This document shows, one piece after another, positions 35,960-46,319 of a stretch of DNA of 64,000 nt; positions within the stretch are counted from its first letter, which is position 1, and the number at the start of each line of letters is the position of its first letter. The DNA is taken from NCBI RefSeq assembly GCF_030020805.1, contig NZ_CP125098.1:5727501-5791500 (forward strand), given 5' to 3'. This DNA comes from Paenibacillus sp. RC67. Its GTDB lineage: Bacteria > Bacillota > Bacilli > Paenibacillales > NBRC-103111. The translations under genes were made by a program, and so were the position numbers. The notes beneath the pieces are model-generated. The model ran no database searches, was not told the origin of the DNA, and saw only the letters and a program-made list of their open reading frames with translations.

Positions 35960-35968
35960 TACATTGGA

Positions 35969-36324
35969 TTAACCACTTTGAAGGTTTAAGCTTTTTACAT
36001 TGAGGGTGACCAGATGCTCTTTCAGCATTTTTAAAATCTTGAGCATGGAATCCTGCCCTTGGTTTTCAACTTCGTTTCCTACACCCCACATAATAATGCA
36101 CGGATGATTACGATAACTCTTAACCATAGATTATAAGTCTGCTTGCAATCCGTCTCAAAATAACTTCTGTATGAACCGCCGGTCCATTTATCATACGGTT
36201 CTTCATACACAAGTAGTCCAAGCTCATCACAAAGATCCAATATTTCTGTTGCGGATTTGTTCCACGATTCCTTAGCCTCGCCTTGGGAAAAATAGTTCAA
36301 TTCATATAGATGGAATCTTAACAA
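35969..36324 (-). pseudogene. GH2 beta-galactosidase/glucuronidase remnant
   Basis: Two frames on the minus strand give pieces of a GH2 TIM barrel: TEILDLCDELGLLVYEEPYD in one and YRNHPCIIMWGVGNEVENQG in the other, the latter containing the Asn-Glu catalytic acid/base motif. About 110 of roughly 800-1000 codons survive, without start. It overlaps the end of the sensor kinase gene. Confidence 0.8.
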
Positions 36325-38104
36325 TCACTGTCGTTCCATTACCAAGTTGACTCTCTATCTCTACCCCGTAACCCTCTCCAAACAGTAACTTTATCCTATT
36401 ATTAATATTGGAAAGCCCTATATTTTTCCCTTCTAAACTGTTTTTCACTCTCTCCGAATATTCCATTTGCAGTTTCGCTTTCATGCGTTCCAGTTCATCT
36501 TGACCTATCCCTTTCCCCGTATCCGCTACTTGAAAACATATATCTCCATTCTCGTCAACATTGCCGCTTACACAAAGTTGTCCTCCTGCGTCCATACTTT
36601 CGAGTCCATGGTAGACGGAATTTTCCACAATGGGCTGCAAGATCATTTTAGGTGTTCTCATACCTAATAGCTTGTCATCAACCTTAACTTCCAAAGAGAA
36701 CTTGTTTTCATATCGAATGGAAATAATATTGAGATAGGCCTTAATACATTGAATTTCTTCGCTTATTAAAACGAGTTCGCTTTTTTCAATACTATATCGA
36801 AAAATCTTTGACATACTTGAAGTAATCTGCGCTATTTCCTTACTGCCGTATTCTAAACCGATACTACTAATGCAATTTAAAGTATTATAAAGGAAATGCG
36901 GGTTGATTTGACTTTGTAAGGCAGAAAACTCCGCCTGTTTTTTGCTCAATTCCGCCTCATATAATCTTGCCTGGGTATTAAAAACATTACTCGTCATCTC
37001 TTCCATTTTGTCAATCATGTTATTAATATCATAGGCCAGAACGCCAACTTCATTGGTTGAACGTACCTTCACCCGAAAGCCCCTGTCGCGATTGCCAATT
37101 TTTTTCATATCTGAGACAAGCCCCATCACAGGTCGAGTCAGATTGTTTAAGAAAAAGTACCCCAGAATCATTATACTTAAAATGATACCAATTCCTGCAA
37201 TAATGCTAATATTCTTAATCGCATTCATGTCTGTTGTCAGCTCATGCACCGGTATCATACTTACGATCCGCCACCCATCCGCCTGCCTCAAGCCTTTTGC
37301 CTGTACGATGACATCTTCCCCATTGATTTTGGTTTTTACCCCATTAGTTAAACTTTGACTATCTATCGAAAGAATTTCCTTGAATAAATTGCCATGCCAT
37401 TTTGCATTATTTGACGCAATGACCTCATTTCGGCTGTTAAGGATATACAAAGCTGAGTTAGGCGTAAATTCTGTGTTTTCCACAAGATCTTGTATCTTTT
37501 CCATATTCACGATTACTGAACAATAGCCTGTCTTTTTAGAAAATTGAACCCCGCCAATCGCCTCAATAATGGGTGCTATATAAAAGAAATATTCATTTCC
37601 TGTTTTTTCGTCCTTTAATAAGTTTGTAAATTTCCCTTTAACAACTGTCTCACTCTCATTTTTAAATGAATTAATAAAATTAATATACTGATTTGAAAAC
37701 GTAATATCACCGTTGGCAGTCGCTAAACTGGAAATTCTTCGCCCTTGATTATCAGTAATCACAATGCCATTTAAATAAGAATTAAAGAACCTCATATATT
37801 CAATGAGGTCAATAACATAAGTGCCAATTTCAAACCCCCTTTTATAATCATCATCTGCAATGGTAAATTCCTGTACCCATTTATTATCAACAGCTATGTT
37901 TGTACTGACTTTAATATCGTTAAAAACGGAATCGATCTTTTGGCGAGTTTGTTCTATGATCGTATTCCCATAATTTACAGCTCTCTTTTGGGTTAAATTA
38001 TAAAAGCTATAGTAGGAATAGAATTCCATGATGGTAAATATGAAAACCGAAAATAAAAAGATCAGTAAGATCTGATGTTTAAGTTTTAGTCTACTAATCT
38101 GCAA
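36302..38104 (-). CDS. sensor histidine kinase, YesM type
   Basis: 600 residues, TTG start 38104 shortly after the response regulator stop. Membrane segments at about 12-32 and 295-318 enclose an extracellular Cache-like sensor; then HAMP, coiled coil, His_kinase (QINPHFLYNTLN, His403) and HATPase (ENSVYHG, DTGKGIG). This family senses extracellular saccharides and phosphorylates its YesN-type partner, here encoded upstream with a 15-base gap. Confidence 0.93.
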   Translation of the reverse strand: MQISRLKLKHQILLIFLFSVFIFTIMEFYSYYSFYNLTQKRAVNYGNTIIEQTRQKIDSVFNDIKVSTNIAVDNKWVQEFTIADDDYKRGFEIGTYVIDLIEYMRFFNSYLNGIVITDNQGRRISSLATANGDITFSNQYINFINSFKNESETVVKGKFTNLLKDEKTGNEYFFYIAPIIEAIGGVQFSKKTGYCSVIVNMEKIQDLVENTEFTPNSALYILNSRNEVIASNNAKWHGNLFKEILSIDSQSLTNGVKTKINGEDVIVQAKGLRQADGWRIVSMIPVHELTTDMNAIKNISIIAGIGIILSIMILGYFFLNNLTRPVMGLVSDMKKIGNRDRGFRVKVRSTNEVGVLAYDINNMIDKMEEMTSNVFNTQARLYEAELSKKQAEFSALQSQINPHFLYNTLNCISSIGLEYGSKEIAQITSSMSKIFRYSIEKSELVLISEEIQCIKAYLNIISIRYENKFSLEVKVDDKLLGMRTPKMILQPIVENSVYHGLESMDAGGQLCVSGNVDENGDICFQVADTGKGIGQDELERMKAKLQMEYSERVKNSLEGKNIGLSNINNRIKLLFGEGYGVEIESQLGNGTTVIVKIPSI

Positions 38105-38119
38105 ATTTCCCCACTCCAG

Positions 38120-39556
38120 TCAACTTTTTCTGAATTTCGTAGGCGTTATCCCACAATGTTTCTTAAACACTTTATTGAAATAATAATAGTCAAAATAACC
38201 TACTTTGGTTGCAATTTCTTCAATGGACAACTCTGTACTTTTCAATAGCTCACAAGCTTTTTTGATTCTCAAATCGGTTACATATCCCGAAAAGGTTTTG
38301 CCCAAAACTTTTTTGAACAGTTGGCAGCAGTACACTTGGTTGATCAGAAATTTGACAGATAAATCTTTCAGATATAACTCGTCCTGATAATGATTGTCGA
38401 TGTATTTCACCATCTGGGTAAAATAAGCGTTCTTATCGTTTTCATGCATGGACTGGTCGTTTAGTTGCTTTAAGTATATGAAAATGTCATTTAAAAAGCT
38501 GCATAAGGACTCAAAGTTTTCAAATCGCTCTTTCAGTTCAGAATAATTGAGGAAATCAAGCTCCATGTCCTTCAACTCTTCGTAATAGGTACCAACCAAG
38601 CTGCTGACCACTTGATTCCATAAATAAACGACTTCTCCCATACCTAAATGATGAAATGAGAAGAAATATTTCATTTTCTGAATGATGTCATTCATGTCTT
38701 CAAACTTTTTCTCTATCACACTAGAAGCAATGCCATCTATAAACGAATTAACCAAACTGAGCTTTGGCTCATATTCAAATATCCCTTTTTCTTCATTCAA
38801 AAATGTTTGTGAAGCTGCAAGATCGGATTCCTTGATTAGCTTGGCCATTTGATCGATATTCGTAGAAATGGAGCTAATTCCTATTGATTTTATATTAGAA
38901 CCTGTGAATATTGCAGCATCTAATTGAACATCCAACTCTGATTTCTTATCACTTTTGAGAATGTACAGTGTCTTTCTTGAGCCAAATTCAACTTCGAAGA
39001 TATGCCCTATATCGCCAAACTTAATGGCTTGACCATCCATTTTCTCGCTATCGGAATACACGATAACGACACGCAAATAATCGTCCGATGTACTATCAAA
39101 AAATGGTGTCAAACTTTTTAAATCACTTTTATCAGGTGCGGTAAGCGCCTCTAAAATAAGGTTATTTCGAATGCTTCGCTTCTTGGAGAAATGCAAGGCC
39201 AGCTTTTCAATTAAGGGATCTACCATCTCAATATCTAAGGGCTTAAGACAATAATCCAGCGCACCATATCTTATGGCCTCTTGCGCATAAGTAAACTCAG
39301 CGAAACCGCTTACAACAACGAAGTCAACGTCCAATCCCATGTCTTTCGTCATCCTCATAAGGTCAAGACCGGAAATATCAGGCATTTTAATATCTGTAAA
39401 GACTAGATCAGGAGATTCCTCGGATATGAACTCAATTGCCTTATGGGCACTTGTAAATTGACCTATGATTTCGAACCCGTATTGATGCCAGTTAAAGGCA
39501 TTCCTTATTCCTTTTATCGCCCAAGGTTCATCATCTACAATAATTACACTATACAT
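38120..39556 (-). CDS. response regulator, YesN type (receiver plus AraC DNA-binding domain)
   Basis: 478 residues from ATG 39556 (GGAGGTACTT directly ahead). Receiver domain with DDE at residues 8-10 and phospho-acceptor Asp55 (FTDIKMPD), a middle region of about 240 residues, and a C-terminal AraC domain (VGYFDYYYFNKVFKKHCG). First gene of the two-component operon. Its upstream region carries the 75-base element shared with the ABC operon at 46 kb, so it probably controls both. Confidence 0.93.
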   Translation of the reverse strand: MYSVIIVDDEPWAIKGIRNAFNWHQYGFEIIGQFTSAHKAIEFISEESPDLVFTDIKMPDISGLDLMRMTKDMGLDVDFVVVSGFAEFTYAQEAIRYGALDYCLKPLDIEMVDPLIEKLALHFSKKRSIRNNLILEALTAPDKSDLKSLTPFFDSTSDDYLRVVIVYSDSEKMDGQAIKFGDIGHIFEVEFGSRKTLYILKSDKKSELDVQLDAAIFTGSNIKSIGISSISTNIDQMAKLIKESDLAASQTFLNEEKGIFEYEPKLSLVNSFIDGIASSVIEKKFEDMNDIIQKMKYFFSFHHLGMGEVVYLWNQVVSSLVGTYYEELKDMELDFLNYSELKERFENFESLCSFLNDIFIYLKQLNDQSMHENDKNAYFTQMVKYIDNHYQDELYLKDLSVKFLINQVYCCQLFKKVLGKTFSGYVTDLRIKKACELLKSTELSIEEIATKVGYFDYYYFNKVFKKHCGITPTKFRKS

Positions 39557-39718
39557 AAGTACCTCCATGATTGTTGATCTTTGCAAAATTTTAATACTTT
39601 CCCAATGACGGCTAGATAATCGGTGATAGGACCTCTAGAGATAACACCGTTATTTCCATAGCTCTATCTGTCAGCGAGAGCGCAATCAAATAATAATCGA
39701 CAATTTTTATTAAGATTT

Positions 39719-39800
39719 TTCATGTAAATAATAGTACTCTAAATTATGATTAATAAAATGTATTTTTATAAATTAATTTTGTAATTATTTATGTTTTTAT
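39719..39800 (-). promoter_or_regulatory. conserved upstream element of the two-component operon
   Basis: About 75 bases match those at 46113-46192, including TTTTATAAATTA, TTTTGTAAT and CATGTAAA; 33 of 36 bases agree in the best part (39757-39792). On the minus strand GAGTACTATT suits a -10 region, with the AT-rich core upstream where an activator would bind. Probably the YesN-type regulator's site. Confidence 0.6.
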
Positions 39801-40010
39801 CAGCGTTAGACACTCAAGTAATTATTAAGATTGTTCAAAACCTATATTGATAAATGGTAATTGTAAACTATGCAATTATGAAAGTACATACTCGGCTATA
39901 TCATTTGACCCTTCTAGATAGGAAATATTCAGGAGCAAATACTCTTAAGTTGGCACTTAGGGTTCTTGCTATGTACCCACACATATAAACAATCCCATCA
40001 AAGCAAAAAA

Positions 40011-40030
40011 ACCTAGGCTAGGGCCTAGGT
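40011..40030 (-). terminator. terminator of the GH43 operon
   Basis: Perfect ACCTAGGC-TAGG-GCCTAGGT hairpin with an A-run on its left, giving a U-run on the minus strand, 80 bases after the GH43 stop. The rest of 39587-40109 is AT-rich and holds no gene. Confidence 0.85.
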
Positions 40031-40109
40031 GTAAAGCTTAACTCCTGGTTGCGTAAACAACACAATGCAGGCAGGTATAGAAGAGAGGTTGCTTATAGAC
40101 ATACTTGCA

Positions 40110-42032
40110 TCAGTTTGGTACTAGTTTAATATAATCAAGTGACAGATGGTAGGCTGAGCTTGAACCATTTTTACCTGCAACATTAAACTTGAAGGATTTA
40201 TTGCCTGCCGAGCTGAAGGTTATATTTGCCACATTCAGTTCCACATAGTTAAATGCAGTTGAATATAAATCCTGAACCAATCCATGATTTACATCGTTTA
40301 CTGACATCTGGAACTGCCCCCTGTTGGGTCCCTTTTTCACACCGACCCTTACACTATAGCTGCGTGCCTCAGGCACATTCACAGTGTATGTCACATAGTC
40401 ATTGACTGCATTGGCTTCCAGCGCAGTTCCAAATCCACCACTCAGATTGAGGTCCCGACCGGATCCATCTCCGAACATGGCGTGTTTGACGCCCGAGGTT
40501 GCGCTTACATTTAAATTTTCTGTTTCATATCGACTGCTTTGAACTGAAATATTATCAAATTTTGCATCTGAATCATATGTCCTAACTCCTATACTACCCC
40601 CAATACGAGTTGAATCCGTCACACTAATCTTAGGTGTAGTCATATCACCAACATAAACCTTAATGGATTCACCTTGTGCAAAAATTTTAACATGATACTT
40701 TGTATTAGCCGTTAAGCTCATAGAAGCAGCGGCAAGCGATGTCCAGTTGTTGTTTGCCTTCCCAATTAAAACCTTCTGATTGGGAACATCGAGTCCAGCA
40801 TAGTAACCTTGGTAAGCATCCGTACCTGTTCCAGGATTTGATACCCTAAATACCAGACCCGCATTGCCGGTTGAACCTGGTGTCACATCAGCTTCATAAA
40901 TCATATCTGAGAAATTGGTGTCCAGAAGAGCCTTGGCACCCGGATTTGATGCTACAATATACTGACCGCCTGATACTGTCCATGTACCGCCATATTTTGT
41001 CCACCCTGTATCATTACTGTCATCAAAGTTATCTTCCACTGCCATTTCGACTGGTTTAATCGTATTATCTGCATTAAACTCAAATTTATCAAATGCCAGT
41101 ACGCGTTGTGGACTACTTAGATAACGTTTATGGTAAAAAATGTACCAATCATTTGTTGTAGGTGATTGAACAATACCATTATGACCAGGTCCATCTGCTG
41201 TTGTAGTATCCGTATGCAGCATAATACCTTGTGGTACAAATGGTCCTGTTACAGAGCTCGAAGTTGCATACATTACCTTATAAGATGAATCTGCCCATAC
41301 ACCGGCAGCATAAGTCATATAGTATATCCCGTTCCTCTTGAACACTTTAGGCGCTTCAAAATAATCATTATCGCCAGTTTTAGTGGGAGTAACTTTCTTA
41401 TAGACGGTTCCGTCAGACCATGTTCCTAGAGACTTCATGTCAGCGTTAAGCTTTACAACATTACACTCGCCCCAACTGCCATAATACATATAAGCCTGAC
41501 CGTCATCATCAAAAAATACATCTTGATCCATTGGACCTGCGCCATTTCTTACAACATTTATAAGGGGGGCGCCAATCGCATCGGTATATGGACCTTGTGG
41601 ATTATCAGCCACTGCAACGCCTATTCCGCCTAATTGTCCATCGCCATTGATTGCGTTAGCAGCAAAATAGATGTAGTATTTCCCATTGCGGTAAGCCCCG
41701 TTTGGTGCCCACAATGAATCTCGTAACCATGATATATTGGCAGAACTTATTACATTTGAGTATTTTGTCCAGTTGACCATATCTGTTGAAGAAAATATGT
41801 CCATAGATTTTGCGCCAGCGCTAGAGGGCTCACCAACTTGACTCGCACGAGTCGGATACACCCAATATGTCCCATTATAAATCTGTACATCAGGGTCTGC
41901 ATAATAGCCATCCACAAATTGTGGACCAGAGTGAATCGGAGCAGCATAAGCTAGTCCCGGCAAAGATATAAACAAGCAAATTACAATTGAAACGCAAAAC
42001 AATACCAAATTAGATTTTTTGATTTTCCCCAT
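40110..42032 (-). CDS. secreted glycoside hydrolase family 43 with C-terminal carbohydrate-binding modules
   Basis: 640 residues from ATG 42032 (AAGGAGG ahead). Signal peptide to about residue 31 (PGLAYAAP). The five-bladed GH43 propeller shows the three acidic positions: GYYADPD (general base), MDQDVFF, and YFEAPKVF (general acid). A jelly-roll module and a CBM6-like module follow (EANAVNDYVTYTVNVP). GH43 enzymes are beta-xylosidases, arabinofuranosidases or arabinanases. Last gene of the leftward transporter operon, so its products are likely the transported sugar. Confidence 0.9.
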   Translation of the reverse strand: MGKIKKSNLVLFCVSIVICLFISLPGLAYAAPIHSGPQFVDGYYADPDVQIYNGTYWVYPTRASQVGEPSSAGAKSMDIFSSTDMVNWTKYSNVISSANISWLRDSLWAPNGAYRNGKYYIYFAANAINGDGQLGGIGVAVADNPQGPYTDAIGAPLINVVRNGAGPMDQDVFFDDDGQAYMYYGSWGECNVVKLNADMKSLGTWSDGTVYKKVTPTKTGDNDYFEAPKVFKRNGIYYMTYAAGVWADSSYKVMYATSSSVTGPFVPQGIMLHTDTTTADGPGHNGIVQSPTTNDWYIFYHKRYLSSPQRVLAFDKFEFNADNTIKPVEMAVEDNFDDSNDTGWTKYGGTWTVSGGQYIVASNPGAKALLDTNFSDMIYEADVTPGSTGNAGLVFRVSNPGTGTDAYQGYYAGLDVPNQKVLIGKANNNWTSLAAASMSLTANTKYHVKIFAQGESIKVYVGDMTTPKISVTDSTRIGGSIGVRTYDSDAKFDNISVQSSRYETENLNVSATSGVKHAMFGDGSGRDLNLSGGFGTALEANAVNDYVTYTVNVPEARSYSVRVGVKKGPNRGQFQMSVNDVNHGLVQDLYSTAFNYVELNVANITFSSAGNKSFKFNVAGKNGSSSAYHLSLDYIKLVPN

Positions 42033-42119
42033 AAGACAACCTCCTTTTTTGACTGACAATTTACTTTCCTTGTTGAACACTTTAACTCCCATGCCTGGCC
42101 AGAAAGCTCAAAGATAAAC

Positions 42120-42470
42120 TTAAAGCTTCCATCCCCCCTTTGGAACAAATCTTACCAGCTGATTGTCGGCTCCTGTGTAGTCCCACAGATTTGTTCTAAT
42201 CCCCGCTCGTATGGAAGCGCTGTCAAAATCGATTACCTTTGGCCATTGAATGACTGACGTGCCATTCGTAGTGCCAGCTCCGGCGCCATTTACATATTCA
42301 CCACCTCCTACAGGCTGTATCCGCCACTACTGCCAGATGTAATCCAGAAGGAGCCGATGTCGTTTGGAATCACAGACCATCTTGGGTGGTTGGAGTTCTC
42401 ATCATAAGCCCATTGATTGATATTCATATAAGCCGATGATTGGACAACGGCTTATATGAATTGTAACTGT
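42120..42470 (-). pseudogene. remnant of a secreted enzyme with ricin-type carbohydrate-binding module
   Basis: Between the GH43 and binding-protein genes the minus strand reads NINQWAYDENSNHPRWSVI and, in another frame, GTTNGTSVIQWPK, the QxW-type pattern of CBM13/ricin repeats, interrupted by stops. No start or catalytic domain is left. It explains the unusually long gap within the operon. Confidence 0.55.
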
Positions 42471-42478
42471 TCTTCCAA

Positions 42479-44068
42479 TTACTTCTTATTTACTTGCATT
42501 GCCTTGTAGATTTTCACATTTTCATCCGTAACAGCCTGCCCGCCTGCTGCCAGGTATTCTGCAACCAACTTATCGTACAAAGCATCAAATTCTGAAGGCT
42601 TACAGACAATCAGTTTATCCGTCATTAGTTTGTTCATATCCCCAAGTGTTTTGCCAAACTTAATATTGGACTCATTTGGCGTATCAAAGAAGAAATTGGT
42701 GTACGTATCCGTCGTATTGATTTTGTATGATTTTTCTGCAATATCTTCAAATCCAGGCGCCGATGCAGCTAAAGCTTTAATATTTTTCTGAGGGTCGCCA
42801 AGCTCCACACCATTTACAACCAGTGTATAATCAAGATTTAGATAACTCGGTTGCATATTGTCCCCTGTTTGATTAATAACCTGCGGAATCCCATTCACCA
42901 TCTTGTGGTTAATTCCTTCTTGACCATATTGAAGGAAGAATAAATTTTTCGGATCGGACATCCAGTTTAAGTATTTAATAGCTAGCTCTGCATTTTTACT
43001 GCTTTTCGGAATAATGACATTGACGCCATTTTCGTTATATGCGATTTTCTTATATTTACCTTCGTAATTTTGGAAAACGTCAATTGGTATAAAGTTTGCG
43101 GTTGGCACATTTGCTTTTAATGGCTGACTGATATTTTGCCTTAACGGATAATCCCAGTTTGCACTGAAAAATCCGATTTTTCCGTTCGTTAGATCAGCAT
43201 CCGCTTGCTTGGCTGTTTTGTCTAAAGCGAAATCAGGGCTAATTAGTTTTTCATTGTAGAGCTTGTTCAGAAACTTCAGCGCATCCTTGTTTCCAGGTCT
43301 TAACCAGCTGAACGGAGCTGTAACAAATTCTTCCTCAGACTGTTTCCCCCAGAAAGATTCGCCTAAATTTCCATAGTTATAATTCAAACCAGTTGCAGCT
43401 AATCCCCAAGGGATAACGCCATTGACGCCTCCTGGATTTTTATCTCGGAATGCAACTAAAGTATTATATAATTCATCCCTCGTCGTAGGAACAGGCATCC
43501 CTAATTTATCGAGCCAATCCTTTCTAATAAACATACCATTCCATGCCAGTGAAGTTCTTTTTGCAGGAATTGCCATCTGTTTTCCATCAAACAGTCCATA
43601 AGAAAGAACGGTCTTCCCCAAATAATTCGTTAATTCTTTGCCATGCTTAGCCAATAAATCATTCAATTGAACAATACCATTCACTTTAGCGTATCTCGAT
43701 ACGGTTGCGCTGTCATAAGTAAATGAGACATCGGGTGCCTCCCCTGCTGCCATCAATACATTGAGCTTGTCAATTTCTTGAGATCTAGGTACCGTAATAA
43801 ATTTCACAATCGCATTGTTCTGCTTACCAAAATTATCATTGATATACCTGGTCCACGTATTATTGTTTAGATCTGGCTGTCCCTGTATGCCCCTGTCAAA
43901 TACTTCAACCGTTAGTGTAACCGGAGGACCTGAAGGTGTTGCAGCTGCAGTTGAAGATGCTGGTGATGACGATTGGCTTACTTTATCACTCTCGCCTCCA
44001 CATCCTGCCAAAGCACTTATTAATAGTGTCGAAACCGGTAGTAAAGCCAACATTTTTTTAATTTTCAT
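42479..44068 (-). CDS. extracellular sugar-binding lipoprotein (CUT1 ABC transporter)
   Basis: 529 residues from ATG 44068 (AGGAGAGG ahead). Lipobox ALAGC (Cys23), Ser/Ala/Thr linker, then a large family 1 binding protein. Closely paralogous to the one at 976-2610 over the whole length. Third gene of the operon after the two permeases. It should bind an oligosaccharide released by GH43 outside the cell. Confidence 0.9.
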   Translation of the reverse strand: MKIKKMLALLPVSTLLISALAGCGGESDKVSQSSSPASSTAAATPSGPPVTLTVEVFDRGIQGQPDLNNNTWTRYINDNFGKQNNAIVKFITVPRSQEIDKLNVLMAAGEAPDVSFTYDSATVSRYAKVNGIVQLNDLLAKHGKELTNYLGKTVLSYGLFDGKQMAIPAKRTSLAWNGMFIRKDWLDKLGMPVPTTRDELYNTLVAFRDKNPGGVNGVIPWGLAATGLNYNYGNLGESFWGKQSEEEFVTAPFSWLRPGNKDALKFLNKLYNEKLISPDFALDKTAKQADADLTNGKIGFFSANWDYPLRQNISQPLKANVPTANFIPIDVFQNYEGKYKKIAYNENGVNVIIPKSSKNAELAIKYLNWMSDPKNLFFLQYGQEGINHKMVNGIPQVINQTGDNMQPSYLNLDYTLVVNGVELGDPQKNIKALAASAPGFEDIAEKSYKINTTDTYTNFFFDTPNESNIKFGKTLGDMNKLMTDKLIVCKPSEFDALYDKLVAEYLAAGGQAVTDENVKIYKAMQVNKK

Positions 44069-44195
44069 TTTTATGACCTCTCCTTTATCATTTTCAACAA
44101 AAAATCCGACTTTTCCGCAGTGCCAAAAAAATCGAAAACATTCATATCAATCCTACCTAATTGGTCCAATAACCACCACCCTTCAATCTGCCCCA

Positions 44196-45071
44196 TTATC
44201 CCTTAATTGCCCCCGTCATGACGCCATCCACAAAATATTTTTGAAGTTTCGGGTAAACAACTAAGATTGGAACGGTTGCAAACATAACACTTGCCGCTTT
44301 CAATGACTCAGGAATAATATAAGCCCCAACACTGCCTTCACCTTGCTGGGTATCCAGCTGTTGGTTCGCAGTGATGATTTGGTACAGCTTTAATTGCATC
44401 GGATACAGATTCTTATTTGTGATATAAAAAAGCGCATCCTGAAAACCATTCCATCTGTCCACCGCGTAAAAGAGGCTTAGCGTTGCTATAGAAGGCAAAG
44501 ATAACGGAAGAACAATTCGTACTAGGATCCCAAATTCATTACAACCGTCAATCGAAGCCGATTCTTCCAAGCTCTCCGGAAGTGATGCAAAAAAGGTTTT
44601 TAGGATAATTAAATTGAAAACACTCATAGCGCCTGGCAAAATTAAGCTCCACATCGAATTCATCAAATCCAGATTTTTCACAAGAATATAGCTAGGTATT
44701 AAACCTCCACTAAAATACATTGTGAATATAAAAACTGTTAAAATAAAGCTTCTTCCCTTTAACCTTTGCTTTGTAAGTGGATATGCTGCACAAATAGTTA
44801 AAAACATACAAACTAGTGTATAGACAATGGTCAGCACAATCGTGTACCCAAGTGTATAAATCATTTCAACATCGCTTAGAATCGTTTTATATGTTTCAAG
44901 TGTGAAGTCTACCGGCCAAAGTGTGACCTTCTGAGAGATAATTGCATCATTCGAGCTAAAAGAAAGCGATATCATATACAAAAATGGAATTAAACAAGTA
45001 ATTGATACAGCGGTTATGACTAAAATAATACTTATATCCGTGAAATTGATTCTTTTTTTTCTACTCAACAA
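44196..45071 (-). CDS. sugar ABC transporter permease, LplC type
   Basis: TTG 45071 lies 6-7 bases after AAGGAGT; the ATG at 45089 overlaps the previous gene and has no site. About 291 residues, six membrane segments, EAA loop (EESASIDGCNEFGILVRIV, with Ser for one Ala), C-terminus MTGAIKG. Paralogue of 2702-3562. Translationally coupled to the LplB-type gene, whose TAA lies in its ribosome site. Confidence 0.9.
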   Translation of the reverse strand: MLSRKKRINFTDISIILVITAVSITCLIPFLYMISLSFSSNDAIISQKVTLWPVDFTLETYKTILSDVEMIYTLGYTIVLTIVYTLVCMFLTICAAYPLTKQRLKGRSFILTVFIFTMYFSGGLIPSYILVKNLDLMNSMWSLILPGAMSVFNLIILKTFFASLPESLEESASIDGCNEFGILVRIVLPLSLPSIATLSLFYAVDRWNGFQDALFYITNKNLYPMQLKLYQIITANQQLDTQQGEGSVGAYIIPESLKAASVMFATVPILVVYPKLQKYFVDGVMTGAIKG

Positions 45072-45082
45072 ACTCACACTCC

Positions 45083-46033
45083 TTACCAAATTCCCTGCTC
45101 ACCAATTCTTTTGGCAATGTAATTGGCTGCTACTAAAAAGATTAACCCTACAACCGATTGAAACAGTCCAACGGCTGTTGCCTGTGAAAAATCGCCAGAT
45201 CCAATTCCAATCCGATACACATAGGTACTGATGACATCGGAGTATTCACTTACCAGTGAATTCCCCATCACAAATGGCCTATCAAACCCGATCGAGAGCA
45301 TCCTGCCTATTTGTAAAATTAGCAAAATAATAATCGTAGGCTTAATCCCAGGCAAAGTAATGTGCCATATTTTACGAAGCCTGCTGCATCCATCGATATC
45401 TGCCGCCTCATATAACTCCTTATTAATACCAATGATGGAAGCCAAATAGATAATGGTACCCCATCCAACGCTTTGCCATATCCCAATAGCTACATACATG
45501 ATCAACCAATTTGTTTTTTGAGAAAGAAACTCAATTTTACCAATCCCGATGCTAGATAAGACCGTATTCGCCATCCCACCTGATGAAAATAGCAGATATA
45601 CCATACCGCCAATAATTACCCAGGATAAGAAGTGCGGTAAATATAGAATTGTTTGGGTCACTTTTTTAAATCGGACATACCGGATTTCATTCAACAATAT
45701 GGCCAGGATGATGGGTGCAGGGAATCCTGCTACCAAATCCAGAAGGTTCAACACAAGCGTATTCGTAAGCGCACGATAAAAACTATTTTGTTCGAAAATG
45801 AATTTGAAGACATCAAGCCCAACCCACTCACTGCCGCTAATTCCCTCAAAAATGTTATAATCCTGAAAGGCCATCAACACGCCATAGATGGGTGCATATC
45901 GAAATATGAGGATATACGCCATGGGCAACAGTAAGAGTAGATATAAGAGTGAATCTCTTTTTAAACTATGTAGAATACTGTTCTTTTTCTTTATTTTGAT
46001 ATTCTCTCTATAGTTTTCTAAAACCGCTTTCAT
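45083..46033 (-). CDS. sugar ABC transporter permease, LplB type
   Basis: 316 residues from ATG 46033 (GGAGAGGG ahead; frame open to 46066). Six membrane segments, YGVLMAFQDYN near residue 55, EAA loop EAADIDGCSRLRKIWHI, end GEQGIW. Paralogue of 3576-4544. First gene of the operon and directly downstream of the conserved element at 46113-46192. Confidence 0.91.
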   Translation of the reverse strand: MKAVLENYRENIKIKKKNSILHSLKRDSLLYLLLLLPMAYILIFRYAPIYGVLMAFQDYNIFEGISGSEWVGLDVFKFIFEQNSFYRALTNTLVLNLLDLVAGFPAPIILAILLNEIRYVRFKKVTQTILYLPHFLSWVIIGGMVYLLFSSGGMANTVLSSIGIGKIEFLSQKTNWLIMYVAIGIWQSVGWGTIIYLASIIGINKELYEAADIDGCSRLRKIWHITLPGIKPTIIILLILQIGRMLSIGFDRPFVMGNSLVSEYSDVISTYVYRIGIGSGDFSQATAVGLFQSVVGLIFLVAANYIAKRIGEQGIW

Positions 46034-46112
46034 TTTTACCGTCCCTCTCCTACTAATTTTTAACAAAATAACCTCCTACGAAATAATTTGAGCAAAAACC
46101 TTATAAAGAGAT

Positions 46113-46192
46113 CTCATGTAAAGGATTATACTCTCATGAATTTTTATTAAAATGTAATTTTATAAATTATTTTTGTAATAATTTTATATTTA
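46113..46192 (-). promoter_or_regulatory. promoter and shared upstream element of the ABC/GH43 operon
   Basis: Matches the 39719-39800 element. On the minus strand a good TATAAT -10 box is present (GAGTATAATCC, near 46125-46132), with the conserved AT-rich block TTACAAAAATAATTTATAAA upstream in place of a strong -35, as expected for an activator-dependent promoter. Confidence 0.65.
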
Positions 46193-46319
46193 AAACTTGG
46201 GAAATCCTTATCGAATTAATAACTTAGTTGACATTCGCCCCTTTATCCGCTTATATTTACAAACCTTATGGAATAAATAGTTATTACATTAGTAATTAAT
46301 AATGGTAGTTATGTTCTTG

